Source: Pseudoalteromonas phenolica (lineage in GTDB: Bacteria > Pseudomonadota > Gammaproteobacteria > Enterobacterales > Alteromonadaceae). Taken from it: 64,000 nt of DNA. The notes below the pieces were generated by a model. The model had not been told where the DNA came from. It saw only the letters and a list, made by a program, of their open reading frames with translations, and did not search any database. The translations under genes and the position numbers were made by a program. The DNA lies in NCBI RefSeq assembly GCF_005876835.1, contig NZ_PPSW01000001.1, positions 143,337-207,336 of the forward strand, in the 5' to 3' direction. This document shows positions 37,991 to 47,551 of this stretch, piece by piece; position 1 is the stretch's first letter; every line of letters starts with the position of its first letter.

Positions 37991-38638
37991 ATGGATCATT
38001 TAACTCGCGTTTATCATTTTCGTTATCTTCGACAGTTGCTTGAGGTGAAGCGCTTTTTAAAAGTTAACCCCAGTCTTTTGCCTGCTGTCATTTACTTGGT
38101 TTCAAGTGGTGCGGGTCTGTACTATCTGACGTGTTTGTTGTCTCACTTTGGTTTTGATGGGCTAAAACACATTGGGCTCGGTGACTTTCTTACGATTATT
38201 TTTTCAAGCTTTTGGTTACTCGGAGCATTTGTTGCCTTTTTGCTGCTATTCGCCTTCTTTATACCCATAGATCGCGCTTCTTCAAGAATTCAATTTTTAT
38301 CTATTGGTAAACTTATGAGTGCCATGAATCGGCCATTTTTAAAGATCCCCGTTTTATATGGCTTTAGCTCTTCAGTCATCGCGATTTTTTTTAGTGCAAA
38401 TATTTTGGCAGAGAGTCGAGCTAGCACCATCAAACATACAAAGTCAGATTTAGTCGAAGTCAGTTTTAACTACCCGGTAAATTGGCTGGGTAAAACGATC
38501 ACAAAATTAAATAAAGTAAAAGTGGTCGCCAGTACAAGCCGGTATGTGTTTATTTACCACCCTGATACGAAAAAATCGGTAGTAGTCCCTCTGGGAAATA
38601 TCGCCACTATTTTTAATGTAAAGCGGGGGGATGAATGA
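37991..38638 (+). CDS. hypothetical three-helix membrane protein (paralogue A)
   Basis: A 215-residue protein I do not recognise. Three membrane segments are predicted at about 28-50, 62-95 and 118-140, followed by a soluble C-terminal part of about 70 residues. That part ends with SRYVFIYHPDTKKSVVVP and GNIATIF. The next gene has the same layout and matching motifs (GFDGLKHIGLGDF here, GVDIIKYLELVDF there), so the two are paralogues. Their coding regions overlap by four bases (ATGA), implying coupled translation and perhaps a heteromeric complex. Confidence 0.75.
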   Translation: MDHLTRVYHFRYLRQLLEVKRFLKVNPSLLPAVIYLVSSGAGLYYLTCLLSHFGFDGLKHIGLGDFLTIIFSSFWLLGAFVAFLLLFAFFIPIDRASSRIQFLSIGKLMSAMNRPFLKIPVLYGFSSSVIAIFFSANILAESRASTIKHTKSDLVEVSFNYPVNWLGKTITKLNKVKVVASTSRYVFIYHPDTKKSVVVPLGNIATIFNVKRGDE

Positions 38639-39309
38639 ATCGTATCACAACTGATGAAGCATATTTCGCTTGGTTTAAATCTTCGTTAGAAAAAAGCAAA
38701 GCTTTTTTTTATGAGCATCCCAGTGTGTTTTTGTCCACAACTTATCTGGCGCTCAGTTTCTCAGGTTTGATTTATCTCTATGTACTTGGTCGTGGCGTTG
38801 GCGTGGACATTATTAAATACCTAGAGCTTGTGGACTTTATTATGGCTTTTCTAGCGACACCAACCATTTTGTATTCAAGTGTTGTGGCAATAATCACCTC
38901 GCTCATTACGGCGTTGCTGATAAAGCGCCATAACAAAAAGCAAGTTAAGTCAGAAGTACATACAGAAGGTTGGAAAAGTTGGATAGAAACTTACCGCATG
39001 TACTACAAGATAAACCCTCTTTACTTGATTTCATGTATGATTTTACTCTTACCAAGTGCTTATTCAATCGTAGTCGCTGATTTGGATGCAGAGCGAATTC
39101 TTTTGGGTGAAGGAAAAACATATCAGGTTGATTTGGTCAATCCAGTATCAATTTCTGAGCAACCCAAGCTTCGTTTTGACCATTTAAAGTTAGTCACAGA
39201 AACTGAGCGGTTTAGCTTCTTTTATTCTGTAGAGTTAAAGCAAGTTTTGTTGATTACTCGCGATAATATTGCCAGTGTGCAGCTTGCTAGTCAGGGCTAT
39301 GATAACTAG
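38635..39309 (+). CDS. hypothetical three-helix membrane protein (paralogue B)
   Basis: A 224-residue protein with three predicted membrane segments (about 31-52, 66-92, 133-150) and a C-terminal soluble part ending ETERFSFFYSVELKQVLLITRDNIASVQ. It mirrors the preceding gene in order of helices and in the C-terminal strand motif. No known domain recognised and no catalytic motif seen. No strong terminator follows directly; the downstream gap begins with two nested stem-loops. Confidence 0.75.
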   Translation: MNRITTDEAYFAWFKSSLEKSKAFFYEHPSVFLSTTYLALSFSGLIYLYVLGRGVGVDIIKYLELVDFIMAFLATPTILYSSVVAIITSLITALLIKRHNKKQVKSEVHTEGWKSWIETYRMYYKINPLYLISCMILLLPSAYSIVVADLDAERILLGEGKTYQVDLVNPVSISEQPKLRFDHLKLVTETERFSFFYSVELKQVLLITRDNIASVQLASQGYDN

Positions 39310-39323
39310 TCAAAGTTTAAAGT

Positions 39324-39374
39324 TGCCTTTTAGATGGACTTTGTTTCCTGCATGGAGTCTATCTAAAAGAGGCA
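39324..39374. repeat. large imperfect stem-loop 1 in the gap before pckA
   Basis: CTTTTAGATGGACT at 39327-39340 pairs with AGTCTATCTAAAAG at 39356-39369 with one mismatch. TGCC/GGCA extends the stem outwards past a two-base bulge to 39374. It may end transcription of the membrane-protein pair or be part of a structured RNA together with the next stem-loop. Confidence 0.55.
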
Positions 39375-39421
39375 GTGTCAGCTGCGTTTAAGGTTAAAAA
39401 CAGCAAATACAGCCCTGACAC
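39375..39421. repeat. nested stem-loop 2 in the gap before pckA
   Basis: GTGTCAG at 39375-39381 pairs with CTGACAC at 39415-39421; inside it GCTG at 39381-39384 can pair with CAGC at 39401-39404. It abuts stem-loop 1. From 39422 to 39690 I see no gene or further strong signal. Confidence 0.45.
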
Positions 39422-39691
39422 AAAGTAGGTGCTACGAGGGTATAAAAACTTTTTCTGGGGTAGGCTTAACCAAACGTTTAAGCTAGCAGTTATATCGACG
39501 CAATCAATACCTACTCAGCTATATTTATGAAGCTAATATGTTCATTTTTGTTGGTATGATTAGAGGCTTATATGAGTCAACGAGTGCTCATTAGACATTT
39601 CTTCAGCAAGGCGCTTTTCTTAACAGTATGCTCAGCCGTTAATTTTAAACTTACCCAAATTAAGCAGGCCAATATACTGTATTTCAGGCAC

Positions 39692-39719
39692 AAAAAAACG
39701 CCCAACGAGGGGCGCTTTT
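39692..39719 (-). terminator. pckA terminator
   Basis: On the minus strand GCGCCC, a six-base loop and GGGCGT are followed by seven T, just downstream of the pckA stop. Confidence 0.85.
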
Positions 39720-39742
39720 GATAAAGGAATTGGTTGTGCTAA

Positions 39743-41281
39743 TTAGCCGCGAGGACCAGCTTGCTTAATCGCTTCTGATACATCGTACTTCTCAAAGTTA
39801 GCTTGGAAGTCAGTTGCTAATTTAGCTGCGTACTCAGCGTACTTCTCTTTATCTTCCCAAGTATTGATTGGGTTAAGAAGTTCAGTTGCAACACCAGGTA
39901 CTGCTACTGGTACGTCTAGGTTTAGTGACTCGATGTGTTGAGTTTCAACATCAGCAAGGTTACCAGATACGATTGCATCAACAACAGCACGTGTTGTAGG
40001 GATGTCAAAACGCTTACCAATGCCGTAAGGACCACCAGTCCAACCTGTGTTAACTAGGTATACTTTCGCGCCAAACTCACGTACACGCTTCATTAGAAGC
40101 TCTGCGTAAACGCCAGCTGGACGTGGGAAGAATGGTGCGCCGAAACAAGTTGAGAACGTTGACTCGATATCAGACGTTGAACCGATTTCAGTTGAACCAA
40201 CTTTCGCAGTGTAACCACTTAGGAAGTGGTAAGCCGCTGCTTCTTCAGAAAGTACAGATACTGGAGGTAGTACACCACTTACGTCACATGTTAAGAATAC
40301 AACTGCTTTAGGCTCACCAGCACGGTTTTCAACTTTACGCTTTTCAACGTGCTCTAGTGGATAAGCTGCACGCGTGTTTTGCGTTAGGCTTGTGTCGTTA
40401 AAGTCTGGTACACGATTTTCATCTAGTACTACGTTTTCTAGAATTGTACCGAACTTAATTGCGTTCCAGATAACTGGCTCGTTCTTTTGCGAAAGGTCGA
40501 TACATTTAGCGTAACAACCGCCTTCGATGTTAAATACGCTGCCTGGTGCCCAACCGTGCTCGTCATCACCGATAAGGAAGCGTGTTGGATCTGCCGATAA
40601 AGTTGTTTTACCAGTGCCAGAAAGACCGAAGAATAATGCTGTGTCGCCAGCTTCACCAACGTTTGCACTACAGTGCATTGGTAAAACACCTTTTGCAGGA
40701 AGTAGGAAGTTCTGAACAGAGAACATCGACTTCTTCATTTCACCGGCGTAATGCATACCTGCCAGTAGTACTTTGCGCTGTGCAAAGTTGATAATAACTG
40801 TACCATCGCTGTTTGTGCCATCACGCTCAGGATCACATACAAATGAAGGTACATTTAGGATCTGCCACTGAGGTAAATCTGATGCATTGTATGATTTAGG
40901 TTCAATAAACATGTTCTTAGCGAAGATGTGGTGCCACGCTGTCTCAGTTGTTACAACAACTGGTAGGTAGTGTTCAGGATCTGCGCCAACTTCTAGGTGA
41001 GAGACGAAGTGGTCATTTTCCTGTACGTGTGCTTCTACACGTGCCCATAGCGCATCAAACTTTTCAGCATCGAAAGGACGGTTAACATTGCCCCATTGGA
41101 TTTCAGTTTCGGTGCTTGGCTCTTTAACGATAAAACGATCACTTGGTGAACGACCTGTACGACGGCCAGTTTTAGCTACGAAAGCTCCATTTGCGGCTAA
41201 AGTCCCTTCGCCACGGCTAATTGCGTGTTCGACAAGTTCAGCTGCAGTTAAATCGACAAAACGAGTAGCGCTTGATGTCAT
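39743..41281 (-). CDS. pckA: ATP-dependent phosphoenolpyruvate carboxykinase
   Basis: A 512-residue enzyme converting oxaloacetate and ATP to phosphoenolpyruvate, the entry step of gluconeogenesis. It shows the PEPCK P-loop [11 protein letters not shown], the metal-binding [10 protein letters not shown], and [11 protein letters not shown] and NVGEAGD in the N-terminal half. Length is within the usual range. Upstream on the minus strand are a TATAAT box (41345-41350) and paired CCGG-centred operators, suggesting carbon-source control. Same neighbourhood as in E. coli (hslR-hslO-pckA). Confidence 0.96.
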   Translation of the reverse strand: MTSSATRFVDLTAAELVEHAISRGEGTLAANGAFVAKTGRRTGRSPSDRFIVKEPSTETEIQWGNVNRPFDAEKFDALWARVEAHVQENDHFVSHLEVGADPEHYLPVVVTTETAWHHIFAKNMFIEPKSYNASDLPQWQILNVPSFVCDPERDGTNSDGTVIINFAQRKVLLAGMHYAGEMKKSMFSVQNFLLPAKGVLPMHCSANVGEAGDTALFFGLSGTGKTTLSADPTRFLIGDDEHGWAPGSVFNIEGGCYAKCIDLSQKNEPVIWNAIKFGTILENVVLDENRVPDFNDTSLTQNTRAAYPLEHVEKRKVENRAGEPKAVVFLTCDVSGVLPPVSVLSEEAAAYHFLSGYTAKVGSTEIGSTSDIESTFSTCFGAPFFPRPAGVYAELLMKRVREFGAKVYLVNTGWTGGPYGIGKRFDIPTTRAVVDAIVSGNLADVETQHIESLNLDVPVAVPGVATELLNPINTWEDKEKYAEYAAKLATDFQANFEKYDVSEAIKQAGPRG

Positions 41282-41344
41282 GTTATTACCTAAATGTGAG
41301 AATTGAACGGGATAGCTCTGAGTTCTTAATACTCTTAAGCTGAA

Positions 41345-41350
41345 ATTATA
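41345..41350 (-). promoter_or_regulatory. candidate pckA -10 box
   Basis: A perfect TATAAT on the minus strand about 64 bases before the pckA start. No good -35 box is seen 17 bases upstream, as expected for a regulated promoter. Confidence 0.5.
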
Positions 41351-41429
41351 GTAACAGATGAAATTGAGATATTCGAGCCTTTGGAAGGGTTAAAAAGGCA
41401 TAAATTTGGTAAAAAACTTGAATAATTTC

Positions 41430-41479
41430 AATGATACCGGTGTCATAAAAAAGCCATTTAAAATGACACCGGTATCATT
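41430..41479. promoter_or_regulatory. paired palindromic operators / 17-bp inverted repeat upstream of pckA
   Basis: AATGATACCGGTGTCAT at 41430-41446 is the exact reverse complement of 41463-41479. Each arm is itself a near palindrome (ATGAYACCGGTRTCAT) with a central CCGG, the look of LacI-family operators. Centres are 32 bases apart, about three helical turns, so two dimers would sit on the same DNA face. The site lies 150 bases upstream of pckA, between it and the hslO terminator. As RNA it would also form a hairpin with a 16-base loop. Confidence 0.6.
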
Positions 41480-41488
41480 TTTTAGACA

Positions 41489-41519
41489 TAAAAAAGCCGT
41501 CGTTTTGACGGCTTTTTAG
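41489..41519. terminator. hslO terminator
   Basis: GCCGTC and GACGGC flank a four-base loop with A and T tracts on both sides, just downstream of hslO on the minus strand. Confidence 0.85.
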
Positions 41520-41542
41520 CTTATGCTGAGTCAATACTACTT

Positions 41543-42388
41543 TTAGTTAAAAATAGCCTTGATATCTTGTTCATCAAATCGGTAATTTTTCAGGCAATAA
41601 TGACAACTGATATTTACTTCACCGTCTTCTGCCACTTGAGCCAGTAATTCATCTTGACCTACATTCACCAAAGCATTAATGGTTTTATCTCGGCTACAGC
41701 CACAAACAAAGTTCAGCTCTTGCGGTTCGAACAATTGTGGATTGTCTTCATGGTAAAGGCGAGTTAATACCGTTTGAGCATCTAGATCGAGTAACTCTTC
41801 ATCTTTAATGGTGTTACTAAGCGCTTCTAGGTGGGTGAAGTCTTGTTGTGACTTTTCTTTGTTCACAGGTAAAACCTGTAAAAACAGGCCTGCAGCTTTG
41901 AGTTGCTCACCCGAAGTGCGTGTCGCAAACCACAAACGGGTCTTTAATTGCTCAGACTGTTCAAAATAGCCTTCTAAACACGCCGCTAAATTATCTGAGG
42001 TTAAAGGCACAATGCCTTGGTAGCGTTCACCTTTAGTTGGGCTGATAGTGATAACCATATAACCCTTGCCCATTAGGTCCTGAATACTGTTACCCGTTAC
42101 TTCGCCTTGTAAGCGTGCAATACCGCGCATATTTTGATTGTGGTCACCGTTTATCACCGCATATTTAACTGGGCCATCACCTTGCAGTTGCACTGCGATA
42201 TCGCCTTCAAACTTTAAAGTGGCGGTCAGTAGGCTGGTTGCGACTAGTAACTCACCTAATAATTGCTTTACAGGCTCAGGGTAGTCGTGTTCACCGATAA
42301 TGTCTTTAAATGTTTGTTCGATTTGTACCAGCTCACCACGAACGTCTAACTGATCAAAAATGTAACGGTGTAATAAATCTGATTGCAT
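41543..42388 (-). CDS. hslO: redox-regulated chaperone Hsp33
   Basis: A 281-residue cytoplasmic holdase activated by oxidation. The C-terminal zinc-switch cysteines are intact as CGCSRDK and CHYC. The N-terminal core (MQSDLLHRYIFDQLDVRGELV) is typical. It lies ten bases after hslR, forming the conserved hslRO pair. Confidence 0.95.
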   Translation of the reverse strand: MQSDLLHRYIFDQLDVRGELVQIEQTFKDIIGEHDYPEPVKQLLGELLVATSLLTATLKFEGDIAVQLQGDGPVKYAVINGDHNQNMRGIARLQGEVTGNSIQDLMGKGYMVITISPTKGERYQGIVPLTSDNLAACLEGYFEQSEQLKTRLWFATRTSGEQLKAAGLFLQVLPVNKEKSQQDFTHLEALSNTIKDEELLDLDAQTVLTRLYHEDNPQLFEPQELNFVCGCSRDKTINALVNVGQDELLAQVAEDGEVNISCHYCLKNYRFDEQDIKAIFN

Positions 42389-42398
42389 TTATAAAATC

Positions 42399-42809
42399 CT
42401 AGCTTGATTTTAACTTTAGTAATTCGCGACGTTGCTTTTTATCCGGTTTAGTTTCCGGGCGCGGCGCAAAAAAGCTGTTGTTCTTTCTAGCGATGGCGTT
42501 TTGCTCTCGCTTTTCTATACTATGCTCAGCTTCTTCATATAATAGCTGAGCAAGTGGCGCGGCCTGACGCTTGTCATAGACCTTCAAAATCGTCACTTCC
42601 TTTTCCTCATAACCCTGAGCAAGGTTGACAGTCGCACCAATTTCAACCGTTTTACTGGGTTTACAGCGCTGACCGTTATAGTGTACTTTACCACCTTGGA
42701 TCATTTCTCGAGCAATACTGCGGGTTTTATAAAAACGCGCTGCCCAAAGCCACTTATCTAAGCGAACCGCTTCTATTTGGCTGTTTTGTTCAGAGGATTG
42801 TTTTTTCAC
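42399..42809 (-). CDS. hslR: ribosome-associated heat shock protein Hsp15
   Basis: A 136-residue RNA-binding protein with an S4 domain (VRLDKWLWAARFYKTRS, GGKVHYNGQRCKPS) and a basic C-terminal tail. Hsp15 rescues 50S subunits still carrying peptidyl-tRNA. First gene of the hslRO operon, divergent from gspC. Confidence 0.94.
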   Translation of the reverse strand: MKKQSSEQNSQIEAVRLDKWLWAARFYKTRSIAREMIQGGKVHYNGQRCKPSKTVEIGATVNLAQGYEEKEVTILKVYDKRQAAPLAQLLYEEAEHSIEKREQNAIARKNNSFFAPRPETKPDKKQRRELLKLKSS

Positions 42810-43021
42810 AACGAGAATACCATCAAGGATTGAGGGATTTGTGAGGTGAAATTTATCATATATTCAGGCCCAACAAAAGCGGGCGCTGTTCACCCTTCCT
42901 TCAATATAATGTGGGTAATCTCACGTAATACAAGTGTCACAAAGTTTCACATTTGTACGCTTGTTGAATTAATTTCGTCGCGGTACACTTGGCCGTTCAA
43001 CAGAATAAGAAAAAGTCTCAT

Positions 43022-43915
43022 ATGGAATTACAATTACAACAGTTAACGAGCATATTTCAGAAGTTGCCGCATGCCAAACTCAGTCGTTTGGTGGTAGTAC
43101 TGACTGTTGTTTATATTGCTTATTTGTGCGCACAGTTAGTTTGGCTGTTTTGGCCACAACCACAAAGCGCGAACTTAGCACCGCTTTCAAGTTCAGTAAG
43201 CAGTAAAACCAATAACGTCAACACGCAAGCTATTATTCAGCAAAACCTATTTGGTGTTGCTAATGAGAAACCAAAAGCCCCCCCTAAGCCTGTCGCACGT
43301 GTTTCTGATGCGCCTAAAACAACGTTAAATGTGAAACTTACCGGTATTGTTGCTGTCAGTTTAAATGATACTGCTGGCTTGGCGATTATCGAATCACAGG
43401 GGCGACAAGAAACGTACGAAGTAAAAGATGCCATCACTGGTACGCGCGCAAAATTAGCACAAGTATTGCCTGATCGAGTCTTGCTAGATGTAAATGGCCG
43501 TTTTGAAACGCTCATGCTTGATGGTCTTGCTTACACAAAACAAGTGGCTATGCCGGTGTCGGGCCCACGTGAAGTGCGTGACACACAGAGAAAGCCAAGC
43601 ATCGATCGCTCTGAGTTGGCACAGCGTCGCCAAGAGTTACTAAGAGAGCCAGGTAAGTTACTCGATTACATCAGAATCTCTCAGGCTCGTAGAAACGGTG
43701 AGTTAATAGGTTATCGTTTAAGCCCAGGAAAAGATCCTGAGCTATTTAAAAAAATGGGCTTAAAGAATAATGATTTGGCCATTGCAATCAATGGTTATCA
43801 ACTAACGGATATGAGACAGGCAATGACTGCAATGCAAGAGCTCAGAGAAGCCACTGATGCCACAATTAGCATTGAACGAGACGGTCGAGTGATCGACGTA
43901 CAATTCAGCCTGTAA
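43022..43915 (+). CDS. gspC: type II secretion protein GspC
   Basis: A 297-residue inner-membrane protein: one N-terminal helix (about 21-44), a periplasmic homology region (about 65-180) that contacts the secretin, and a C-terminal PDZ domain (about 205-297, GYRLSPGKDPELFKKMGL). The ATG at 43022 is chosen over an in-frame TTG 33 bases upstream, which lacks a ribosome site. First gene of a twelve-gene operon; divergent from hslR. Confidence 0.93.
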   Translation: MELQLQQLTSIFQKLPHAKLSRLVVVLTVVYIAYLCAQLVWLFWPQPQSANLAPLSSSVSSKTNNVNTQAIIQQNLFGVANEKPKAPPKPVARVSDAPKTTLNVKLTGIVAVSLNDTAGLAIIESQGRQETYEVKDAITGTRAKLAQVLPDRVLLDVNGRFETLMLDGLAYTKQVAMPVSGPREVRDTQRKPSIDRSELAQRRQELLREPGKLLDYIRISQARRNGELIGYRLSPGKDPELFKKMGLKNNDLAIAINGYQLTDMRQAMTAMQELREATDATISIERDGRVIDVQFSL

Positions 43916-43939
43916 GCACAATTTTTGGAGTTAATAATA

Positions 43940-46006
43940 ATGAGAAATAAGCTAGACCTCAGAAAAATCAAAAAAGGGTTAGCTAAGTATGCGGCTCTGA
44001 TGTTTGCAGCTGGGTTATCGTTATCTGTTTCTGCTGTTGAATACGCAGCAAACTTTAAAGGTACTGATATTAATGAATTTATTAATATTGTTGGTAAAAA
44101 CCTGAACAAGACCATCATTATCGATCCTAACGTTCGTGGCAATATTAATGTGCGTAGTTACGAGTTGATGGATGAAGCGCTTTACTATCAGTTCTTTTTA
44201 AATGTTTTAGAAGTATATGGCTATGCTGTCATTGAGATGGACAGTGGCATCTTAAAAATCTTAAGAAGTTCTGATGGTAAAAAAAGCAGTGTGCCATTGG
44301 TAGAAAATAATAATTTTACTTCTGGCGATACATTAGTCACACGCGTTATTCGCGTTAAAAATGTTTCGGTGCAAGAGTTGGGGCCTTTAATTCGTCAATT
44401 CAGTGACCAAAAAGATGGTGGTCATGTGACTAACTTTAGTTCCGCTAACGTGATGATGTTGACTGGTCACGCGGCTTCAGTGAATCGCTTAATAGACATT
44501 ATTGAGTCGGTTGACCAAGCAGGCGATACGTTAGTTGAAATTATTGAATTAAAGCATGCAACTGCTGATGATGTGGTTAAAGTGGTTGAAAGTATTTACA
44601 AGTCATCTGGTAAAAACAGTATTCCTGCTTTTTTAATTCCGAAAGTCGTTGCAGATAACCGTACAAACAGTGTCATTGTCAGTGGTGAAGGTCAAGCGCG
44701 TTCTAGAGCAGTGGATTTAGTTAAGCGCCTAGATGGTGAGCTAAAAAGCCAAGGTAATACGCAGGTCTTCTATCTTGATTATGCAAAAGCAGAAGATCTT
44801 GTAAAAGTACTACAAGGTGTAAGTAAAACGCTGCAAGAAGAAGCGCAAGGCGGTAACAATAAAAGTCGCAGCCGAAACAACAAGAATGAAACTAGCATTG
44901 AAGCGCATCCAGATTCAAACTCATTAGTGATCACAGCACAGCCAGATACCATGCGCTCATTGGCATCGGTGATTAAAAAGTTAGATATTCGTCGTGCGCA
45001 AGTTTTGGTTGAAGCGATCGTTGTTGAAGTGCTTGAAGGCGATGGTATCAACTTAGGCTTACAATGGATTTCAGAACAAGGCGGCATGCTGCAATTTAAT
45101 AATGGTAGCAATATTCCAGTTGGTTCATTAGCAGTAGCGGCAGAGCAAGCACGTGATAAAACCATTGAGAAAACTGTAACAGGTAGCGAGACGGGCAATA
45201 CAACGCCATTTAAAGAAACCAAAGAAGGTGACTTAGGACCATTAGCTGCTTTATTAGGTGGTGTTAATGGTTTAGCGATGGGTATCGTTAAAAATGATTG
45301 GGGTGCAATCATTCAGGCTATTTCGACTGATACAAAATCAAATATTCTAGCGACGCCGTCAGTAACTACGATGGATAACGAAGAAGCGTCGATGATTGTT
45401 GGTCAAGAAGTGCCAATCATTACCGGTTCGACAACCAGTGGTAATAACTCTAACCCATTCCAAACGGTTGACCGTCAAGAGGTGGGTATAAAGCTTAAAG
45501 TTACGCCGCAGATTAATGATGGTACTGCAGTTCAGTTAACCATTGAGCAAGAAGTATCGAGTGTCAGTGGTGCAACCGCGGTTGATATTGCAGTGAATAA
45601 GCGTGCAATCAACACCACAGTTATTGCTGACGATGGTGGTATGGTGATCCTTGGCGGTCTAATTGATGAAGACGTGCAAGAAAGTGTGTCTAAAGTACCA
45701 TTGTTAGGTGATATTCCGATTCTTGGTCACCTATTTAAGTCAACCAGTACAACGAAGCGTAAGCGTAACCTTTTAGTATTCATTCGTCCGACGATCCTTC
45801 GTGACAGCCGCAGCATGAACGAATTAAGTCATTCTAAGTATAACTTCATTCGTGGCGAGCAAAATAAGCAGCGCGATGATGGTATCGACTTAATGCCATT
45901 CGAAGAGACGCCAGTTTTACCTGAGTGGAATGATGCACTGACATTACCACCAACATATGAGCAGTATTTAAAAGAGCAAAATAAGAAAGAGCGTAAAGAT
46001 GATTGA
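43940..46006 (+). CDS. gspD: type II secretion secretin GspD
   Basis: A 688-residue outer-membrane channel: signal peptide (ends SVSAVEYA), N0 domain ([18 protein letters not shown]), N1-N3 repeats, and the C-terminal secretin barrel with [17 protein letters not shown] Gly/Ser/Asn-rich loop near residue 300 and a long N3 insertion (about 400-440) are normal. Start at the ATG preceded by GGAG. It overlaps gspE by eight bases. No pilotin gene is adjacent. Confidence 0.95.
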   Translation: MRNKLDLRKIKKGLAKYAALMFAAGLSLSVSAVEYAANFKGTDINEFINIVGKNLNKTIIIDPNVRGNINVRSYELMDEALYYQFFLNVLEVYGYAVIEMDSGILKILRSSDGKKSSVPLVENNNFTSGDTLVTRVIRVKNVSVQELGPLIRQFSDQKDGGHVTNFSSANVMMLTGHAASVNRLIDIIESVDQAGDTLVEIIELKHATADDVVKVVESIYKSSGKNSIPAFLIPKVVADNRTNSVIVSGEGQARSRAVDLVKRLDGELKSQGNTQVFYLDYAKAEDLVKVLQGVSKTLQEEAQGGNNKSRSRNNKNETSIEAHPDSNSLVITAQPDTMRSLASVIKKLDIRRAQVLVEAIVVEVLEGDGINLGLQWISEQGGMLQFNNGSNIPVGSLAVAAEQARDKTIEKTVTGSETGNTTPFKETKEGDLGPLAALLGGVNGLAMGIVKNDWGAIIQAISTDTKSNILATPSVTTMDNEEASMIVGQEVPIITGSTTSGNNSNPFQTVDRQEVGIKLKVTPQINDGTAVQLTIEQEVSSVSGATAVDIAVNKRAINTTVIADDGGMVILGGLIDEDVQESVSKVPLLGDIPILGHLFKSTSTTKRKRNLLVFIRPTILRDSRSMNELSHSKYNFIRGEQNKQRDDGIDLMPFEETPVLPEWNDALTLPPTYEQYLKEQNKKERKDD

Positions 46007-47549
46007 TACTCACAATCAACTAGAAAGCGAGCATACTGAGTTGCTCACTGACGCGCCAGCAGAGGAGGTAGCGAGAGAGCTATCTCTTAGGTTGCCATTT
46101 TCTTATGCGCGTCGTGTAAATATGCTGCTAGCCGAAAAAGAAGACGGCCTTAAAGTTTTCTATACGGGTGATTTAAATGTTGCTCATTTGCTAGAAATTC
46201 GTCGAGTAGCAGGGGCTGAATTTAAGCTTGAGCAGTTAGAAGCTGAAAAGTTTGAGTTTATGCTCGAAGAGGCTTATCAGCGTGATAGCTCCGAAACCCA
46301 GCAAATGATGGAAGACATTGGCAACGAAGTTGACTTATTTTCGTTAGCTGAAGAGTTACCTCAAACGGAAGACTTATTAGCGGCTGACGATGATGCACCT
46401 ATCATCAAGTTAATCAATGCCATGCTGAGTGAAGCTATCAAAGATGGAGCTTCTGATATCCACATTGAAACCTTTGAACAAGATTTGGTGATCCGTTTTA
46501 GGGTGGATGGTGTTTTAAAAGAAGTTCTAAAGCCTAATAGAAAACTCGCGTCGCTGCTTGTATCACGTATCAAGGTAATGGCTAAGCTCGATATCGCCGA
46601 AAAGCGTATCCCGCAAGATGGCCGTATTTCATTACGTATCGCAGGTCGTGCCGTCGATGTGCGTGTATCGACTATGCCGTCGAGCTTTGGTGAACGTGTA
46701 GTACTGCGTCTTCTCGATAAAAATAATGCGCGTCTAAACCTAGAAGATTTGGGTATGACAGAACGTAACCGTGAGTTATTCAGCGAGTTAATTGCCAAAC
46801 CGCACGGTATTATTTTGGTGACCGGCCCAACAGGTTCAGGTAAGAGTACCACTTTGTATGCTGGTATGAGCCAAATTAATTCCAAAGACCGCAATATTCT
46901 GACGGTCGAAGACCCAATTGAATATGAAATCCCAGGCATAGGTCAAACTCAGGTCAACCCGAAAGTTGATATGACGTTTGCGCGAGGCCTAAGAGCAATT
47001 CTTCGTCAAGACCCTGATGTGGTAATGGTAGGTGAGATCCGAGATTTAGAAACCGGTCAAATTGCAGTTCAGGCATCACTGACGGGTCACTTAGTTATGT
47101 CGACCCTACATACCAATACCGCTTCAGGTGCCATTACGCGTATGGAAGATATGGGTGTAGAGCCATTCTTACTGTCTTCTTCTTTATTAGGTGTGTTATC
47201 TCAACGTCTAGTCCGTACTTTATGTAGTGATTGTAAAGAACCACATCAAGCCGACGAGCGTGAATGTGAGTTATTAGGTGTGGAGAAAGACAGCAATACA
47301 ATCATTTACCGTCCAGTAGGTTGTGAGTCATGTAATTACAACGGTTATAAAGGCCGTACAGGTATCCATGAGTTACTGGTTGTTGATGAAGCGGTGCGTG
47401 AGCTTATCCACAATGGTAAAGGTGAGCAGGCGGTAGAAAAGTATATTCGTACTTTCAGTCCTAGTATCCGTCAAGATGGGTGTTCTCGAGTTCTGAAAGG
47501 ACAAACTTCTTTAGAAGAAGTGTTACGCGTAACCCGTGAGGAAGGTTAA
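45999..47549 (+). CDS. gspE: type II secretion ATPase GspE
   Basis: A 516-residue cytoplasmic motor ATPase. Walker A is [14 protein letters not shown], the Asp box is TVEDPIEYE, Walker B is [12 protein letters not shown] and the His box follows. A four-Cys zinc motif is present (CSDCKE and CESCNYNG). The C-terminus [21 protein letters not shown] is canonical. It powers pseudopilus assembly through GspL and GspF. Confidence 0.96.
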   Translation: MIDTHNQLESEHTELLTDAPAEEVARELSLRLPFSYARRVNMLLAEKEDGLKVFYTGDLNVAHLLEIRRVAGAEFKLEQLEAEKFEFMLEEAYQRDSSETQQMMEDIGNEVDLFSLAEELPQTEDLLAADDDAPIIKLINAMLSEAIKDGASDIHIETFEQDLVIRFRVDGVLKEVLKPNRKLASLLVSRIKVMAKLDIAEKRIPQDGRISLRIAGRAVDVRVSTMPSSFGERVVLRLLDKNNARLNLEDLGMTERNRELFSELIAKPHGIILVTGPTGSGKSTTLYAGMSQINSKDRNILTVEDPIEYEIPGIGQTQVNPKVDMTFARGLRAILRQDPDVVMVGEIRDLETGQIAVQASLTGHLVMSTLHTNTASGAITRMEDMGVEPFLLSSSLLGVLSQRLVRTLCSDCKEPHQADERECELLGVEKDSNTIIYRPVGCESCNYNGYKGRTGIHELLVVDEAVRELIHNGKGEQAVEKYIRTFSPSIRQDGCSRVLKGQTSLEEVLRVTREEG

Positions 47550-47551
47550 CC

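Noticed and set aside
44779..45312. 177-codon ORF antisense to gspD
   Set aside because: Shadow of a strongly conserved secretin gene; low-complexity Ser/Pro-rich translation and no family.
46361..46939. 192-codon ORF antisense to gspE
   Set aside because: Shadow frame over the conserved ATPase core; no domain or ribosome site.
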